Source: Candidatus Poribacteria bacterium (lineage in GTDB: Bacteria; Poribacteria; WGA-4E; WGA-3G). From it: DNA of 59,646 bases. A program made the position numbers and the translations under genes. The notes beneath the pieces were generated by a model. That model was given only the letters and a program-made list of their open reading frames with translations. It did not search any database and was not told where the DNA came from. The DNA is taken from positions 1 through 59,646 of the forward strand of contig JAJEJA010000008.1 of NCBI GenBank assembly GCA_022828145.1. Direction: 5' to 3'. Positions 23,010 to 32,229 of the stretch are shown piece by piece. Numbering within the stretch: position 1 is the stretch's first letter; every line of letters begins with the position of its first letter.

Positions 23010-25997
23010 ATGTCCGGAAGTAAAAACAATCTAATTGACCCTAATAAAAAACGCATGCCAAACCTGAAACCTTTTCTATATTTCACGCTCCTATGCTTAT
23101 TTGCCGTACCACTAAACTTATGGGCACAAGCAACACCCAGATTGAATTCTCTCTTCCCTGCCGGCGCACAAGTCGGAAATACCGTCGAAGTCAAAATACA
23201 AGGATCAGACCTGGATGGCGCATATAAACTCATTGTAGAAGGGGCACCCGGTATCACCGGAACCCTCAACGCTGGCGGAGGGAAAGTAGATGAAACCAAC
23301 AAACCCATCTTTGAAGCAAACTGCGGACAATGCCACGAACTCCGATCACCAAGCAACAGATCCATGACAGCAACACAATGGGCAAGAGTCGTCAAACGCA
23401 TGGTAGAAAACCAAGGGGCTGAAATCAGCGAAGAAGACCAAACAAAAATTATACAATACCTAAAATCTGCTGCACGCGCAAGTGGCGGTATGACCGCTGA
23501 ATTAGTCATCGCACCCGATGCACCAATAGGCGTCCGAGAACTACGAATCGTCGGAAAAAATGGAGCATCCACCGCATGGCCCTTTGAAATCACAAACGTA
23601 CCCGACACATTTGAAACTGAAACCAACAACGCTCCGGACTCCGCAACGACCATCGAACTACCCATCATCATAAACGGCGTCATACACACAGGCGGCGATC
23701 AAGACTATTACACATTTGATGGCTATAAAGGAGATCGCTGCGTATTCAATGTAAAAGCATACCGATATAACAAAATCAGCCAACAATTCTTCAATCCAAC
23801 CATTTCCCTATTTGATGAACAAGGTACAGAACTCGCAAGAAGCAACGGATTCTACAGCCTCGATCCACTAATCGACTTCACAATCCCTGAAGATGGAAAA
23901 TACTTCTTACGAATTCGAGACCTTCTCTATCGGGGTAACCCAGATTCTGTTTACCGATTGATGAGCGGTGTCGTGCCATATAACACCTATATTTATCCCA
24001 CAGGTGGAGAAATCGGAAAAAAAATACAGACAAAAATCGGCGGAGAAAACCTACCAGAAACTGACTGGGAAGTTGACCTAACTAACGAACAACCTGGACT
24101 GAAACTCATACGAACAACCTACGGCATATTCCCATTCTTCGCAAATGAGTTTCCTGAAGATACTGAACATCTGATAAAGAATGCTGCGAAAGACGATGCG
24201 AATGAAACAGATGAAGAAGATGGAGAACAGGCAAAAAGTGCTGAGTCCGAAATCCTTTTTCAGGCAAAATGCTCAGCCTGCCATGAACTTCGGTCACCAG
24301 ATAATCGCGCACTTACAGCAGAACAGTGGGAAACCACTATCACCCGAATGGCAGGAAAAGAGAATGCTGACATTACACCAACACAGCGCGACCGCATTAT
24401 CGCATTCGTCGCAGAAGAAGTCGTCCGAATGGGGCAACTCATAGCAAAACAGATCGAAAACGCACAACAACTTACAACACCAGGGGCTATCAGTGGACGA
24501 ATAGCTAACCCAGGAGAAGTAGACTATTACCGATTCACTATTCAAGAAGGCTCACGACTCGGACCTTGGTGGGTTATACACCCTTTCGACAACACCGATG
24601 AAAAGGGATTTGATGCCGTCTATCCGCCTGAACTTGAAATTGATTTTGACAAAGAATATGAAGGAAAGAACGGACGACTCATTAAATGGTACAGAACCAA
24701 CGCAAGAGGTGAAGGCGTTTTCTCAAATGTACCAGAAGATGATGTAACAGGCTACGCACTAACATACTTTCAATCTGAACGCGACCAGAAATACCTGCTA
24801 TCCCTCGGTTCTGACGACACAATCAAAATATGGGTTAACGATAAACTCATCTATACTAAATACGTGCACCGTCCGTTGCGACGAGGAGACGACGTTATTG
24901 AACTACCTGTCACGAAGGGAAGGAACAAGATACTCTTCAAGATTACAAACGGCTACGGTCCGTGGGGCTTCTTTGCTGACATCGGAGGCTATTCCATAGA
25001 TTTATCCGCAGAAAAACTGAACTCACCATTAAGTCCATCCCTTACACTCTTAAATAACCAAGGAAGAGTGTTGCGGAACAATGCCGGTAGAGGCGGAAGA
25101 AGAAACGCAATTATTGACTACAGCTTCGCACAACCCGGCGTATACGCACTCCGAGTCGAAGACATCTCTGGTAAAGGGGGAGACGGATACGTCTATCATT
25201 TAGATATACGACCCACTTCGCCAAACTTCGCTATATCAGTAACACCTGATAATCCAAACATCGGACGCGGGGGAACAGTGCTATTGGACGTTAGTTTGCA
25301 ACGACGAGTCGGGTTTACTGAACCTATCCTACTCTCAGTCGAAAATCTACCACCCGGTGTTACCGCAAGCCAGAGCGCCATCCTATCCGAAGGCGGAAAT
25401 GAACAAGGATATCTAACCCTAACTGCCGCACCAGATGCTGATTTAGCACATAGCGTCGTCCAAGTCGTCGGCACAGTCACAACAACCGCCGGACAACAGA
25501 TCAGACGCACCGCAAGTCCAATAGAAATATTCCAAATACGGAACAACAACCAGACTGTGCAACGCAAGAACATTGTCGTCAGTATCACGGAAGCAACACC
25601 TATCATTGTGTCTACAATACCTGACGAAGTGATCGTTACACCTGATGGACCCGTTGATATAAAGATAGTAGTTGAACGCCGTAACCGTAATCGACAAAAC
25701 ATGAACCTTACTGTAGTCGGACTACCTGTCGGCGTCAGACTCCAACGACAAACAACCGTTCTTCGTAGAGGTGCCTCAGAAGCAACCATAACCCTTGAAC
25801 CTGAAATCATTTCCGGAGGCAATAACGAAATCAGACGAAACCCATTCATCGGTAATCAACAGACCAGACCGCATACATTCGTCATCAACGCATCAGTTGG
25901 AAATCGACGCATCGCAAGCAGTCCTGCCGTAAAACTATGGCTCGGAAACCGACCCGATGCTAATGATGAGCAAGCAAAATTAGAAGGGAATCAGTAA
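23010..25997 (+). CDS. Exported double-haem cytochrome c / PPC-domain protein
   Basis: A 995-aa protein. The ATG at 23010 was chosen: GGAGGT at 22997-23002 lies seven bases upstream and overlaps an earlier ATG. An export signal lies at residues about 20-42 (FLYFTLLCLFAVPLNLWAQ). An IPT-like domain follows. Two c-type haem domains carry CGQCH (105-109) and CSACH (421-425), each followed by ELRSP. Between and after them are PPC-like beta domains, a PA14-like domain (YLLSLGSDDTIKIWVND) and Ig-like carboxy repeats. An electron-transfer or sensing role at the cell surface is likely; the substrate is unknown. Confidence 0.85.
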   Translation: MSGSKNNLIDPNKKRMPNLKPFLYFTLLCLFAVPLNLWAQATPRLNSLFPAGAQVGNTVEVKIQGSDLDGAYKLIVEGAPGITGTLNAGGGKVDETNKPIFEANCGQCHELRSPSNRSMTATQWARVVKRMVENQGAEISEEDQTKIIQYLKSAARASGGMTAELVIAPDAPIGVRELRIVGKNGASTAWPFEITNVPDTFETETNNAPDSATTIELPIIINGVIHTGGDQDYYTFDGYKGDRCVFNVKAYRYNKISQQFFNPTISLFDEQGTELARSNGFYSLDPLIDFTIPEDGKYFLRIRDLLYRGNPDSVYRLMSGVVPYNTYIYPTGGEIGKKIQTKIGGENLPETDWEVDLTNEQPGLKLIRTTYGIFPFFANEFPEDTEHLIKNAAKDDANETDEEDGEQAKSAESEILFQAKCSACHELRSPDNRALTAEQWETTITRMAGKENADITPTQRDRIIAFVAEEVVRMGQLIAKQIENAQQLTTPGAISGRIANPGEVDYYRFTIQEGSRLGPWWVIHPFDNTDEKGFDAVYPPELEIDFDKEYEGKNGRLIKWYRTNARGEGVFSNVPEDDVTGYALTYFQSERDQKYLLSLGSDDTIKIWVNDKLIYTKYVHRPLRRGDDVIELPVTKGRNKILFKITNGYGPWGFFADIGGYSIDLSAEKLNSPLSPSLTLLNNQGRVLRNNAGRGGRRNAIIDYSFAQPGVYALRVEDISGKGGDGYVYHLDIRPTSPNFAISVTPDNPNIGRGGTVLLDVSLQRRVGFTEPILLSVENLPPGVTASQSAILSEGGNEQGYLTLTAAPDADLAHSVVQVVGTVTTTAGQQIRRTASPIEIFQIRNNNQTVQRKNIVVSITEATPIIVSTIPDEVIVTPDGPVDIKIVVERRNRNRQNMNLTVVGLPVGVRLQRQTTVLRRGASEATITLEPEIISGGNNEIRRNPFIGNQQTRPHTFVINASVGNRRIASSPAVKLWLGNRPDANDEQAKLEGNQ

Positions 25998-26264
25998 TCA
26001 TACTTCTATTTTTTCACCAAATAAATCAAAACGTTATTTCAAGATATGCTTTGGAATAACATCAAATCTATAGGCGAGGTCCAACCGATATCAACTGAAT
26101 TCGGTGTGATTCGGTGCCTCGCCTCTATCTTTAAGCCTATGCTACTTAAATCCTTATACCATTTCAAAATGAAAATGTCTCTTTTTGTAGCACAAACTTT
26201 TAGTTTGTGCCGTATGAGATTACATCTCACAAAAAATTAGGAATGCGACATCAGTTCTTAAAAA

Positions 26265-26473
26265 TAATGTGAGTTTGATAAATCAGAACAAATAACTTAC
26301 GTAGGTTGGGTAGAGGCACGAAACCCAACATTTTGACCCATTATAGAGCAGTACATGTTGCCAGTTAATATTTGATTGGCGTTCCTCAACCCAACCTACA
26401 ACGCATATTGCATTTAATTATCAAACTCACGTTACGTAGGTTGGGTAGAGGCACGAAACCCAACATTTTGACT
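26265..26473. repeat. Nested elements: TGAGTTTGAT-ended MITE containing a GTAGGTTGGG palindrome, plus a half copy
   Basis: The outer ends AATGTGAGTTTGATAA (about 26265) and TTATCAAACTCACGTT (to about 26433) are near-perfect inverses and match the ends at 39194-39337. Inside lies a REP-like palindrome (26301-26399, GTAGGTTGGGTAGAG...). Directly after, 26436-26473 repeats the left half of that palindrome. Confidence 0.7.
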
Positions 26474-26496
26474 CACGTTAAAAATAGTATTATACA
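26468..26496 (+). promoter_or_regulatory. Promoter of the Tricorn gene, partly built from repeat sequence
   Basis: TTGACT (26468-26473), 17 nt, TATACA (26491-26496). The -35 hexamer lies in the conserved end of the half REP-like copy (CAACATTTTGACTCACGTTA). Confidence 0.45.
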
Positions 26497-26510
26497 ACTC
26501 GGAGGTGTGA

Positions 26511-29500
26511 ATGTCAGGATACTATCGATTCCCTACTATTTCTCAGGAAACCATTGTATTTGTGTGTGAAGATGATCTATGGACAGTCCCAATAAATGGT
26601 GGCGTTGCACGAAGACTCACATCCAACCTCGGCGCAACGGGCACACCACAGTTATCCCCAAACGGTGAACACCTCGCCTTTGCTGGACGCGAGGAAGGTC
26701 CAGCAGAAGTATATGTCATGCCAGCACTCGGAGGAGAAGCAAAACGACTTACATATCAAGGCAGTAATGCAAGTATTGTCGGATGGGATGCAGATGGACA
26801 AAACATCCTATATGCCAGTGGGGCAAACTCAGCTTTCGGCGCATGGATCTGGAGCATCTCTCCTAATGGGGGTGAACCCAAACGACTACCCTACGGACCC
26901 GCCAACCATATATCTTTCGGCAAAAACGGAGGCGTCATACTCGGCAGACTAACACGAGAACCCGCACGATGGAAACGATACCGAGGCGGCACCGCAGGTC
27001 AACTCTGGATTGATACCCAAGGAGATGGCGACTTCAAGCCTTTTATACCTGTTGAAGAAAGCAACTTTACCACACCAATGTGGATTGAAGACAGAATATA
27101 CTTTATCTCTGACCACGAAGGTGTCGGAAATATCTACTCCTGCAATACATCAGCTGAAGACATAAAACGCCATACACATCAAGAAACATACTACAGTCGC
27201 TCAGCACAAACTGATGGCAAACGTATCGTCTATCACGCAGGAGCAGACTTGTGGGTCTATGATGTTGAAAACGACACGGACCGCCAAGTCGAAATAGACT
27301 TTCGCAGTCCGCGTATACAAAGACAACGTAAATTCGTCAACGCTTCTCAATACCTTCAGGATAGTATGCCATCTGAAGACGGCAAATCTGTTACCTTGAC
27401 GTCACGGGGCAAACTCTTCTCAATGGCAAATTGGGATGGGGCAGTTCTCCAGCACGGAGACCGCAACGGAACACGATATAGAGCACCACGATGGTTGAAC
27501 GATGGAAAACGCATCTTAGTGCTTTCTGATGCAGGCGGAGAAGAAGCAATAGAAATCCACACACGCGATGGCAGTTCTGAGGTACAAAGACTTGACGAAC
27601 TGGATATAGGACATGTCAGACAAATCACCGTTTGTCCCAAAGGTGATGACCTAAAAGACCAACTCCTCATCGTTAATCAACGTTTCGAACTGCTCCATAT
27701 AGAACTCGATACACCAGAAATACGGGTGCTTGATAAAAGCGAATACAAACGCATAGGAGGAGCAACTTGGTCACCAGACGGAAAGTGGATCGCATATAGT
27801 TTTCCTGTAACAGAGACAGCATTGTCAATCAAAATCTGTAATGTTGAAACAGGCGAAACAACATATTTAACCAAACCAGAATTCAATGATTTCGCCCCCG
27901 CATGGGACCCAGATGGAAAATACCTCTATTTCTTATCTCATCGTGAATTTGATCCTGTCGGTGATGCGTTACAATTTGAACTCAGTTTCCCTATCGCAAC
28001 GCGTCCACTACTGGTGACATTGCAGAAGGATTTGCCTAACCCGTTTAAACCAGCGACACCCGCACCTGAAGAAGATAAGGATAAAGAAAAGAAGGAAAAT
28101 GGGGACGATGATACCAGTGAAAAGGATGGTGAAGCTAAAGAGAAGAAGGACAAGAAAAAGCAAGAACCCATCAATATTGAATTGGATGGTATTCAAGAAC
28201 GCGTTGTCGCTTTTCCATATTCTCATGGACGCTACGGACAAATCGCTGGCGTTGAAGGGAAAGCAATCTTCACAACATACCCTGTTCAACATGCGACCAA
28301 CACACCAGGTGAAGATGATGCCAGTGCCAAAGGTAAACTACACGCCTACGATTTCAAGGAACAGAAAAAAGAAGTCCTTATTTCAGATATCGCATCTTTC
28401 ACACTTTCCGGAGATAACAAATCCCTACTATACCGCACCGGAAATCGCATTCGAGTCATAAAAGCTGGAAAGAAAGCTGATGACGGTCAGAAAGGTGGAA
28501 GTAAAGGCGGTTCTAACCGACACACTGGATGGATAGATCTTAACAGGATACGGCCTTCTGTCATACCAACTGCCGAATGGAAACAGATGTATCGGGAAGC
28601 ATGGAGACTGCAACGCGATTATTTCTGGACCGAAGATATGTCAGACGTTGACTGGGAAACCGTCTACCTCCGTTATTTGCCACAACTTGAACGCATAGCA
28701 ACACGGGCTGAATTTTCCGATCTCATGTGGGAAATGCAAGGTGAACTCGGTACTTCACACGCCTATGAATCCGGTGGTGACTACCGCAGCTCACCCAACT
28801 ACGGACAAGGATTCCTTGGGGCTGATTTCACCTACGATCCAGAGAACAACGGGTATCGCATTAATCACATCGTCCGGGGCGATACATGGAATGAACGCAG
28901 AGATTCACCACTTAATGCACCCGGAATCAATGTTCAGGAAGGCGACATCCTGCTCTCTATTGGTGGACAGCAGCTCAGTCAAAACGTCTCACCAGGTGAA
29001 TTATTAGTCAATCTCGGTGGACAGGAGGTACAGACCACATTCAAGAATGCCAGTGATGGTGAAAAACGGGTTGTAACGATTAAAGTTCTTAGCGGCGAAG
29101 GTGAGTTACGCTATCGCGAATGGGTAGCACAGAATCGGAAATATGTTCACGAAAAAACTGATGGAAAAGTCGGATACGTTCACATTCCTGATATGGGAAG
29201 ACGAGGATATTCTGAGTTTCACCGCGGTTTCCTCACAGAGGTCAGTTATCCCGGCCTACTCATTGACGTTCGCTATAACGGTGGCGGAAACGTCTCACAG
29301 TTGATATTAGAAAAACTCTCACGTCGCCGTATCGGCTATGATATACCACGATGGGGAACACCGCACCCGTATCCAGCAACCTCAGTATTAGGTCCAATGA
29401 TTGCTGTCACAAATGAAAACGCTGGGTCTGATGGCGACATCTTCTCACACTGCTTCAAGTTAATGGAGTTAGGGAAACTCATCGGTAAACGCACGTGGGG

Positions 29501-29789
29501 AGGCGTAATAGGCATCTCACCCCACCAAGGATTTGTAGATGGCGGTTCAACAACCCAACCCGAATACTCATTCTGGTTCGTCGATGTCGGTTGGAACGTA
29601 GAAAACTACGGCACCGACCCCGACATAGAAGTAGACTACCGTCCGCAAGACTACCTCACAGACAGCGATCCACAACTTGACAAAGCCATAGAGATACTCT
29701 TACAGGAGATGGAAGAAAACCCACCCCAACTCCCCGACTTCGGAAATCGTCCACGCTTAACGTTACCGACATTACCGAAAGTAGAGTAA
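26511..29789 (+). CDS. tri: Tricorn protease homologue (S41 family)
   Basis: A 1092-aa cytosolic-type peptidase that trims peptides released by larger proteases. GGAGGTG precedes the ATG. Residues about 1-640 form two beta-propellers (FPTISQETIVFVCEDDLWTV at the front). An acid/Lys-rich insert at about 525-550 (EEDKDKEKKENGDDD) is unusual. A C1 helical domain, a PDZ domain (GFLGADFTYD to LLSIGGQQL) and the catalytic core follow. Catalytic His750 is in GTSHAYE and the nucleophile Ser973 in NENAGSDGD, close to H746 and S965 of the Thermoplasma enzyme. Its cofactor peptidases are not encoded here. Confidence 0.93.
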   Translation: MSGYYRFPTISQETIVFVCEDDLWTVPINGGVARRLTSNLGATGTPQLSPNGEHLAFAGREEGPAEVYVMPALGGEAKRLTYQGSNASIVGWDADGQNILYASGANSAFGAWIWSISPNGGEPKRLPYGPANHISFGKNGGVILGRLTREPARWKRYRGGTAGQLWIDTQGDGDFKPFIPVEESNFTTPMWIEDRIYFISDHEGVGNIYSCNTSAEDIKRHTHQETYYSRSAQTDGKRIVYHAGADLWVYDVENDTDRQVEIDFRSPRIQRQRKFVNASQYLQDSMPSEDGKSVTLTSRGKLFSMANWDGAVLQHGDRNGTRYRAPRWLNDGKRILVLSDAGGEEAIEIHTRDGSSEVQRLDELDIGHVRQITVCPKGDDLKDQLLIVNQRFELLHIELDTPEIRVLDKSEYKRIGGATWSPDGKWIAYSFPVTETALSIKICNVETGETTYLTKPEFNDFAPAWDPDGKYLYFLSHREFDPVGDALQFELSFPIATRPLLVTLQKDLPNPFKPATPAPEEDKDKEKKENGDDDTSEKDGEAKEKKDKKKQEPINIELDGIQERVVAFPYSHGRYGQIAGVEGKAIFTTYPVQHATNTPGEDDASAKGKLHAYDFKEQKKEVLISDIASFTLSGDNKSLLYRTGNRIRVIKAGKKADDGQKGGSKGGSNRHTGWIDLNRIRPSVIPTAEWKQMYREAWRLQRDYFWTEDMSDVDWETVYLRYLPQLERIATRAEFSDLMWEMQGELGTSHAYESGGDYRSSPNYGQGFLGADFTYDPENNGYRINHIVRGDTWNERRDSPLNAPGINVQEGDILLSIGGQQLSQNVSPGELLVNLGGQEVQTTFKNASDGEKRVVTIKVLSGEGELRYREWVAQNRKYVHEKTDGKVGYVHIPDMGRRGYSEFHRGFLTEVSYPGLLIDVRYNGGGNVSQLILEKLSRRRIGYDIPRWGTPHPYPATSVLGPMIAVTNENAGSDGDIFSHCFKLMELGKLIGKRTWGGVIGISPHQGFVDGGSTTQPEYSFWFVDVGWNVENYGTDPDIEVDYRPQDYLTDSDPQLDKAIEILLQEMEENPPQLPDFGNRPRLTLPTLPKVE

Positions 29790-29813
29790 TGCATATCCTA
29801 TCGCAATTCTCAG

Positions 29814-29838
29814 TAGGCGCGCATAATAAGCGCGCCTA
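29814..29838 (+). terminator. Hairpin terminator after the Tricorn gene
   Basis: TAGGCGCGC and GCGCGCCTA form a 9-bp GC-rich stem with loop ATAATAA, followed by TTCGTTAATCCTT. It lies 25 nt after the stop codon. The T-run is weak. Confidence 0.6.
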
Positions 29839-29877
29839 TTCGTTAATCCTTCATTGTCCTTCTCCGCACAACATTTA

Positions 29878-30006
29878 TCTTGATATAGCTGTAGCACATT
29901 CATCCTTGATTGTGCTTCTTTCAACAACCCCAGGCATTCTTGGTCAGTCATCTCCGTACCCCATCCATCTTGATATAGCTGTAGCACATTCATCCTTGAT
30001 TGTGCT
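29878..30006. repeat. Two identical 39-bp direct repeats 90 bp apart
   Basis: 29878-29916 and 29968-30006 are identical (TCTTGATATAGCTGTAGCAC, then ATTCATCCTTGATTGTGCT). They are longer versions of the CTGTAGCACATTCATCC family. Confidence 0.8.
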
Positions 30007-30078
30007 ATTGTAAAATCCACTATATGGATACCATAAACCTCTTATCCTGAAAATCTTGGTTCAGACAAACAAAACGTT

Positions 30079-30107
30079 TTGACAACCACTGCCTCATACG
30101 TTAAAAT
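30079..30107 (+). promoter_or_regulatory. Sigma70-type promoter of the antitoxin/PIN/kinase operon
   Basis: TTGACA (30079-30084), 17 nt, TAAAAT (30102-30107), 90 nt before the first start codon. Confidence 0.7.
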
Positions 30108-30196
30108 ACTATAAGAGCATTACAGCAGAATTACCTACTATAAAAGCACAGTAAATCCAAGTAAACCAATTTGCTGATTTATAAAAGGATACAAAA

Positions 30197-30514
30197 ATGA
30201 TTCCCCCAATAACCAAACTACTCATAAAAATTGATCAACTTGAATGGGATTTAGCAGAGGTAAAAAAGGAGTTAGAAAAACTTCAAGTGCCGGTCATGAA
30301 GTCGCTCACACCCGATGATCGCGTAGCTGCGCGTTCCGCACGAGTCCGGGCAGAAAATAAAAGGCGGCGTTCGTTACGCAAAAAACGTGATCCCGAAACT
30401 AAACCCCTCACTGCTGAGGAACTTCAACAGCTTTCTCTGGAGGATGGGATAAACCCAGAGGACAATCTTTTTAGCAGTGCCATCATTGAAGAACGGGAGA
30501 AACGACGCGAGTGA
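30197..30514 (+). CDS. Putative antitoxin of a PIN-domain toxin
   Basis: A 105-aa, highly charged protein. The amino half is a coiled coil (KLLIKIDQLEWDLAEVKKEL); the middle is very basic (ARSARVRAENKRRRSLRKKR), which could touch DNA or the toxin. No classical antitoxin fold was recognised. Its stop overlaps the GTG start of the PIN gene (GTGA), the usual order and coupling of antitoxin and toxin. The function is inferred from that context. Confidence 0.55.
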   Translation: MIPPITKLLIKIDQLEWDLAEVKKELEKLQVPVMKSLTPDDRVAARSARVRAENKRRRSLRKKRDPETKPLTAEELQQLSLEDGINPEDNLFSSAIIEEREKRRE

Positions 30515-31011
30515 ATTTCTTCTGGTTAGATGCAAGTGCTTATGCCAAAAGGTACGTAGCAGAAAAAGGCACACATTTGATTAATCACCTCTTCTCACTT
30601 ATCCCATTAGAACGTATGGTCTGTTTGTTTCAGGGAGGAGGTGAAATGATTTTCGTCTTCGTGCGTAGGAGAAATGAGGGTAAAATCACCGCAACACGTT
30701 TCAATCTGATCCGAGAACACTTTGAAACCGAATTCATCGAACGCGACGAAATGGAACAAATATTCCCAACCGAAGATCAAATAACCGACTCGTGGGATCT
30801 CATTGAAAAGCATTCTCTTAACAGTACCGACGCTATTCTACTACAATGTGCGCTTGATAGAGTTAACGAACTACGGATAGAAGGAGATTGTCTGGTTCTC
30901 GTAAGTTCCGATAAACGCCTTATCAGAGCAGCAATGTTTGAAGGATTACTCACATTTAATCCTGAAACCGACAGCCAAGCTGCCTTAGATGTCCTCATCA
31001 ATCCACCGTAG
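30511..31011 (+). CDS. PIN-domain (VapC-like) ribonuclease toxin
   Basis: A 166-aa protein with a GTG start overlapping the preceding stop. It has the PIN pattern of acidic metal-binding residues: FFWLDASAYAKRYVAEKG with D7 at the end of strand 1, a central acidic helix, NSTDAILLQCAL, then LVLVSSDKRLIRAA near the end. PIN toxins cut tRNA or rRNA. The kinase gene follows after 9 nt, so it is not an isolated pair. Confidence 0.75.
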   Translation: MNFFWLDASAYAKRYVAEKGTHLINHLFSLIPLERMVCLFQGGGEMIFVFVRRRNEGKITATRFNLIREHFETEFIERDEMEQIFPTEDQITDSWDLIEKHSLNSTDAILLQCALDRVNELRIEGDCLVLVSSDKRLIRAAMFEGLLTFNPETDSQAALDVLINPP

Positions 31012-31020
31012 GAAACCACC

Positions 31021-32217
31021 ATGCGTATACTCTGTGCCAACGTAGGAAGCACATCCTTCAAATACCAAATCTTAGACATGGAAACATCCACCTCTCTCGT
31101 CAAGGGAGGCGTGGAACGTATCGGTAATTCCCCATCCGCCTTCACACACGCAGTACCGGGGAAACCATCCCGTGAAGGTGAAATTGATGCACCATCACAC
31201 ATTGATGCAATCGCACACGCAATGCAACTTATCACCGATCTGGAAGTCGGTTGCCTTGCAGACCTGAACCAATTAGACGGTGTCGGATTCAAGACCATTC
31301 TGGCAAAAGGATACTGGCGTTCAGCACGGATAACAGAAGACGTTATCGCAGCACTGGAAGAATCCACACCGCTTGCACCGATGCACAATCCCGCGTATAT
31401 CGCCTCAATCCGAGCTTTTCAGGAACTCCTGCCGAATACACCACTCGTTGCTGTATTTGAAACATGGTTTCACCAAACTATACCAGATTACGCCTACGAA
31501 TTCGGTGTGCCACGTTTCTGGATAGAACAACACGAAATTCGGAAATACGGATTTCACGGGGCATCTCACCGATATATCTCTGAACGCGTACCGCAAATGC
31601 TGGGACAGAATAACAGCGAAGGACACAGAATCATCTCATGCCATCTCGGGGGAAGCTCCTCTATCTGTGCCATCAAAGATGGAGAATCTATTGATACCTC
31701 AATGGGAACATCAACACAATACGGCATGATTCAATCCACACGTTGTGGAGATTTAGATGCCTTTGCTGTTCTATATATGATGGATAAAGAGGGGTTCTCA
31801 ACTGACGAAATACGCAGACAACTCATTGAAGAATCGGGGGTAAAAGGTATCTCTGGCACCAGCGGAGATATGCGGGACGTAGAAGCAGCGATTGAAGCAG
31901 GTAACGACAACGCACGTTTAGCCTTAGAAACATACATCTACGGTGTGAAAAAGTATATCGGTGCTTATATCGCTGCACTCGGCGGCGTTGATGTTATCGC
32001 CTTCGCGGGTGGGATAGGCGAGAAAGGAACGAATACACGCATCCAAATCTGTGAAGGACTTGAGTGGTGCGGTATCCATTTAGACCTTGAAAAAAACGAG
32101 AAAATATCTGGTGAAGGTGAAATATCAGCAGATAACAGTCGGGCAAAGATACTCGTGGTTTCTACAAATGAAGAACTTATTGTATCTCGTGAAACAGCAC
32201 GTGTATTGTCCGCTTAG
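31021..32217 (+). CDS. ackA: Acetate kinase family protein
   Basis: A 398-aa ASKHA-fold kinase interconverting acetate + ATP and acetyl phosphate, or a related short-chain acid kinase. Phosphate-binding NVGSTSFKYQI is at the amino end (usual form NxGSSSxK), followed by YGFHGASHRYIS, CHLGGSSSICAIKDG, TSMGTSTQYGM, GISGTSGDMRD and FAGGIGEKG. Several positions differ from textbook AckA, so the substrate is open. No phosphotransacetylase gene is adjacent. It is apparently cotranscribed with the antitoxin/PIN pair. Confidence 0.85.
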   Translation: MRILCANVGSTSFKYQILDMETSTSLVKGGVERIGNSPSAFTHAVPGKPSREGEIDAPSHIDAIAHAMQLITDLEVGCLADLNQLDGVGFKTILAKGYWRSARITEDVIAALEESTPLAPMHNPAYIASIRAFQELLPNTPLVAVFETWFHQTIPDYAYEFGVPRFWIEQHEIRKYGFHGASHRYISERVPQMLGQNNSEGHRIISCHLGGSSSICAIKDGESIDTSMGTSTQYGMIQSTRCGDLDAFAVLYMMDKEGFSTDEIRRQLIEESGVKGISGTSGDMRDVEAAIEAGNDNARLALETYIYGVKKYIGAYIAALGGVDVIAFAGGIGEKGTNTRIQICEGLEWCGIHLDLEKNEKISGEGEISADNSRAKILVVSTNEELIVSRETARVLSA

Positions 32218-32229
32218 GATGACCGTTTC

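Larger units (their letters stand above)
25998..26510. other. Repeat-filled spacer before the Tricorn gene
   Basis: Contains an imperfect long hairpin at 26070-26127 (ATAGGCGAGG with CCTCGCCTCTAT), an AAACTTTTAGTTTGTGCCGT repeat at about 26185-26215, and nested elements at 26265-26473. No gene is seen. Confidence 0.6.
29790..30196. other. Spacer with terminator, direct repeats and promoter
   Basis: Holds the hairpin at 29814, two identical 39-bp repeats at 29878 and 29968, and the promoter at 30079. No gene is seen. Confidence 0.6.

Noticed and set aside
22925..23689. Long minus-strand frame opposite the haem/PPC gene
   Set aside because: It is the mirror of a gene with signal peptide, haem motif and ribosome site, and its own translation has no domain pattern.
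25196..25849. 217-codon minus-strand frame
   Set aside because: Lies wholly opposite the PPC protein; Arg/Ser/Thr-rich composition typical of an antisense shadow.
29878..30006. CRISPR-like direct repeats
   Set aside because: Only two copies, no regular spacer series and no cas genes; the same unit is dispersed between genes elsewhere.
30777..31388. 203-codon minus-strand frame
   Set aside because: Opposite the PIN and kinase genes, both of which have clear motifs.
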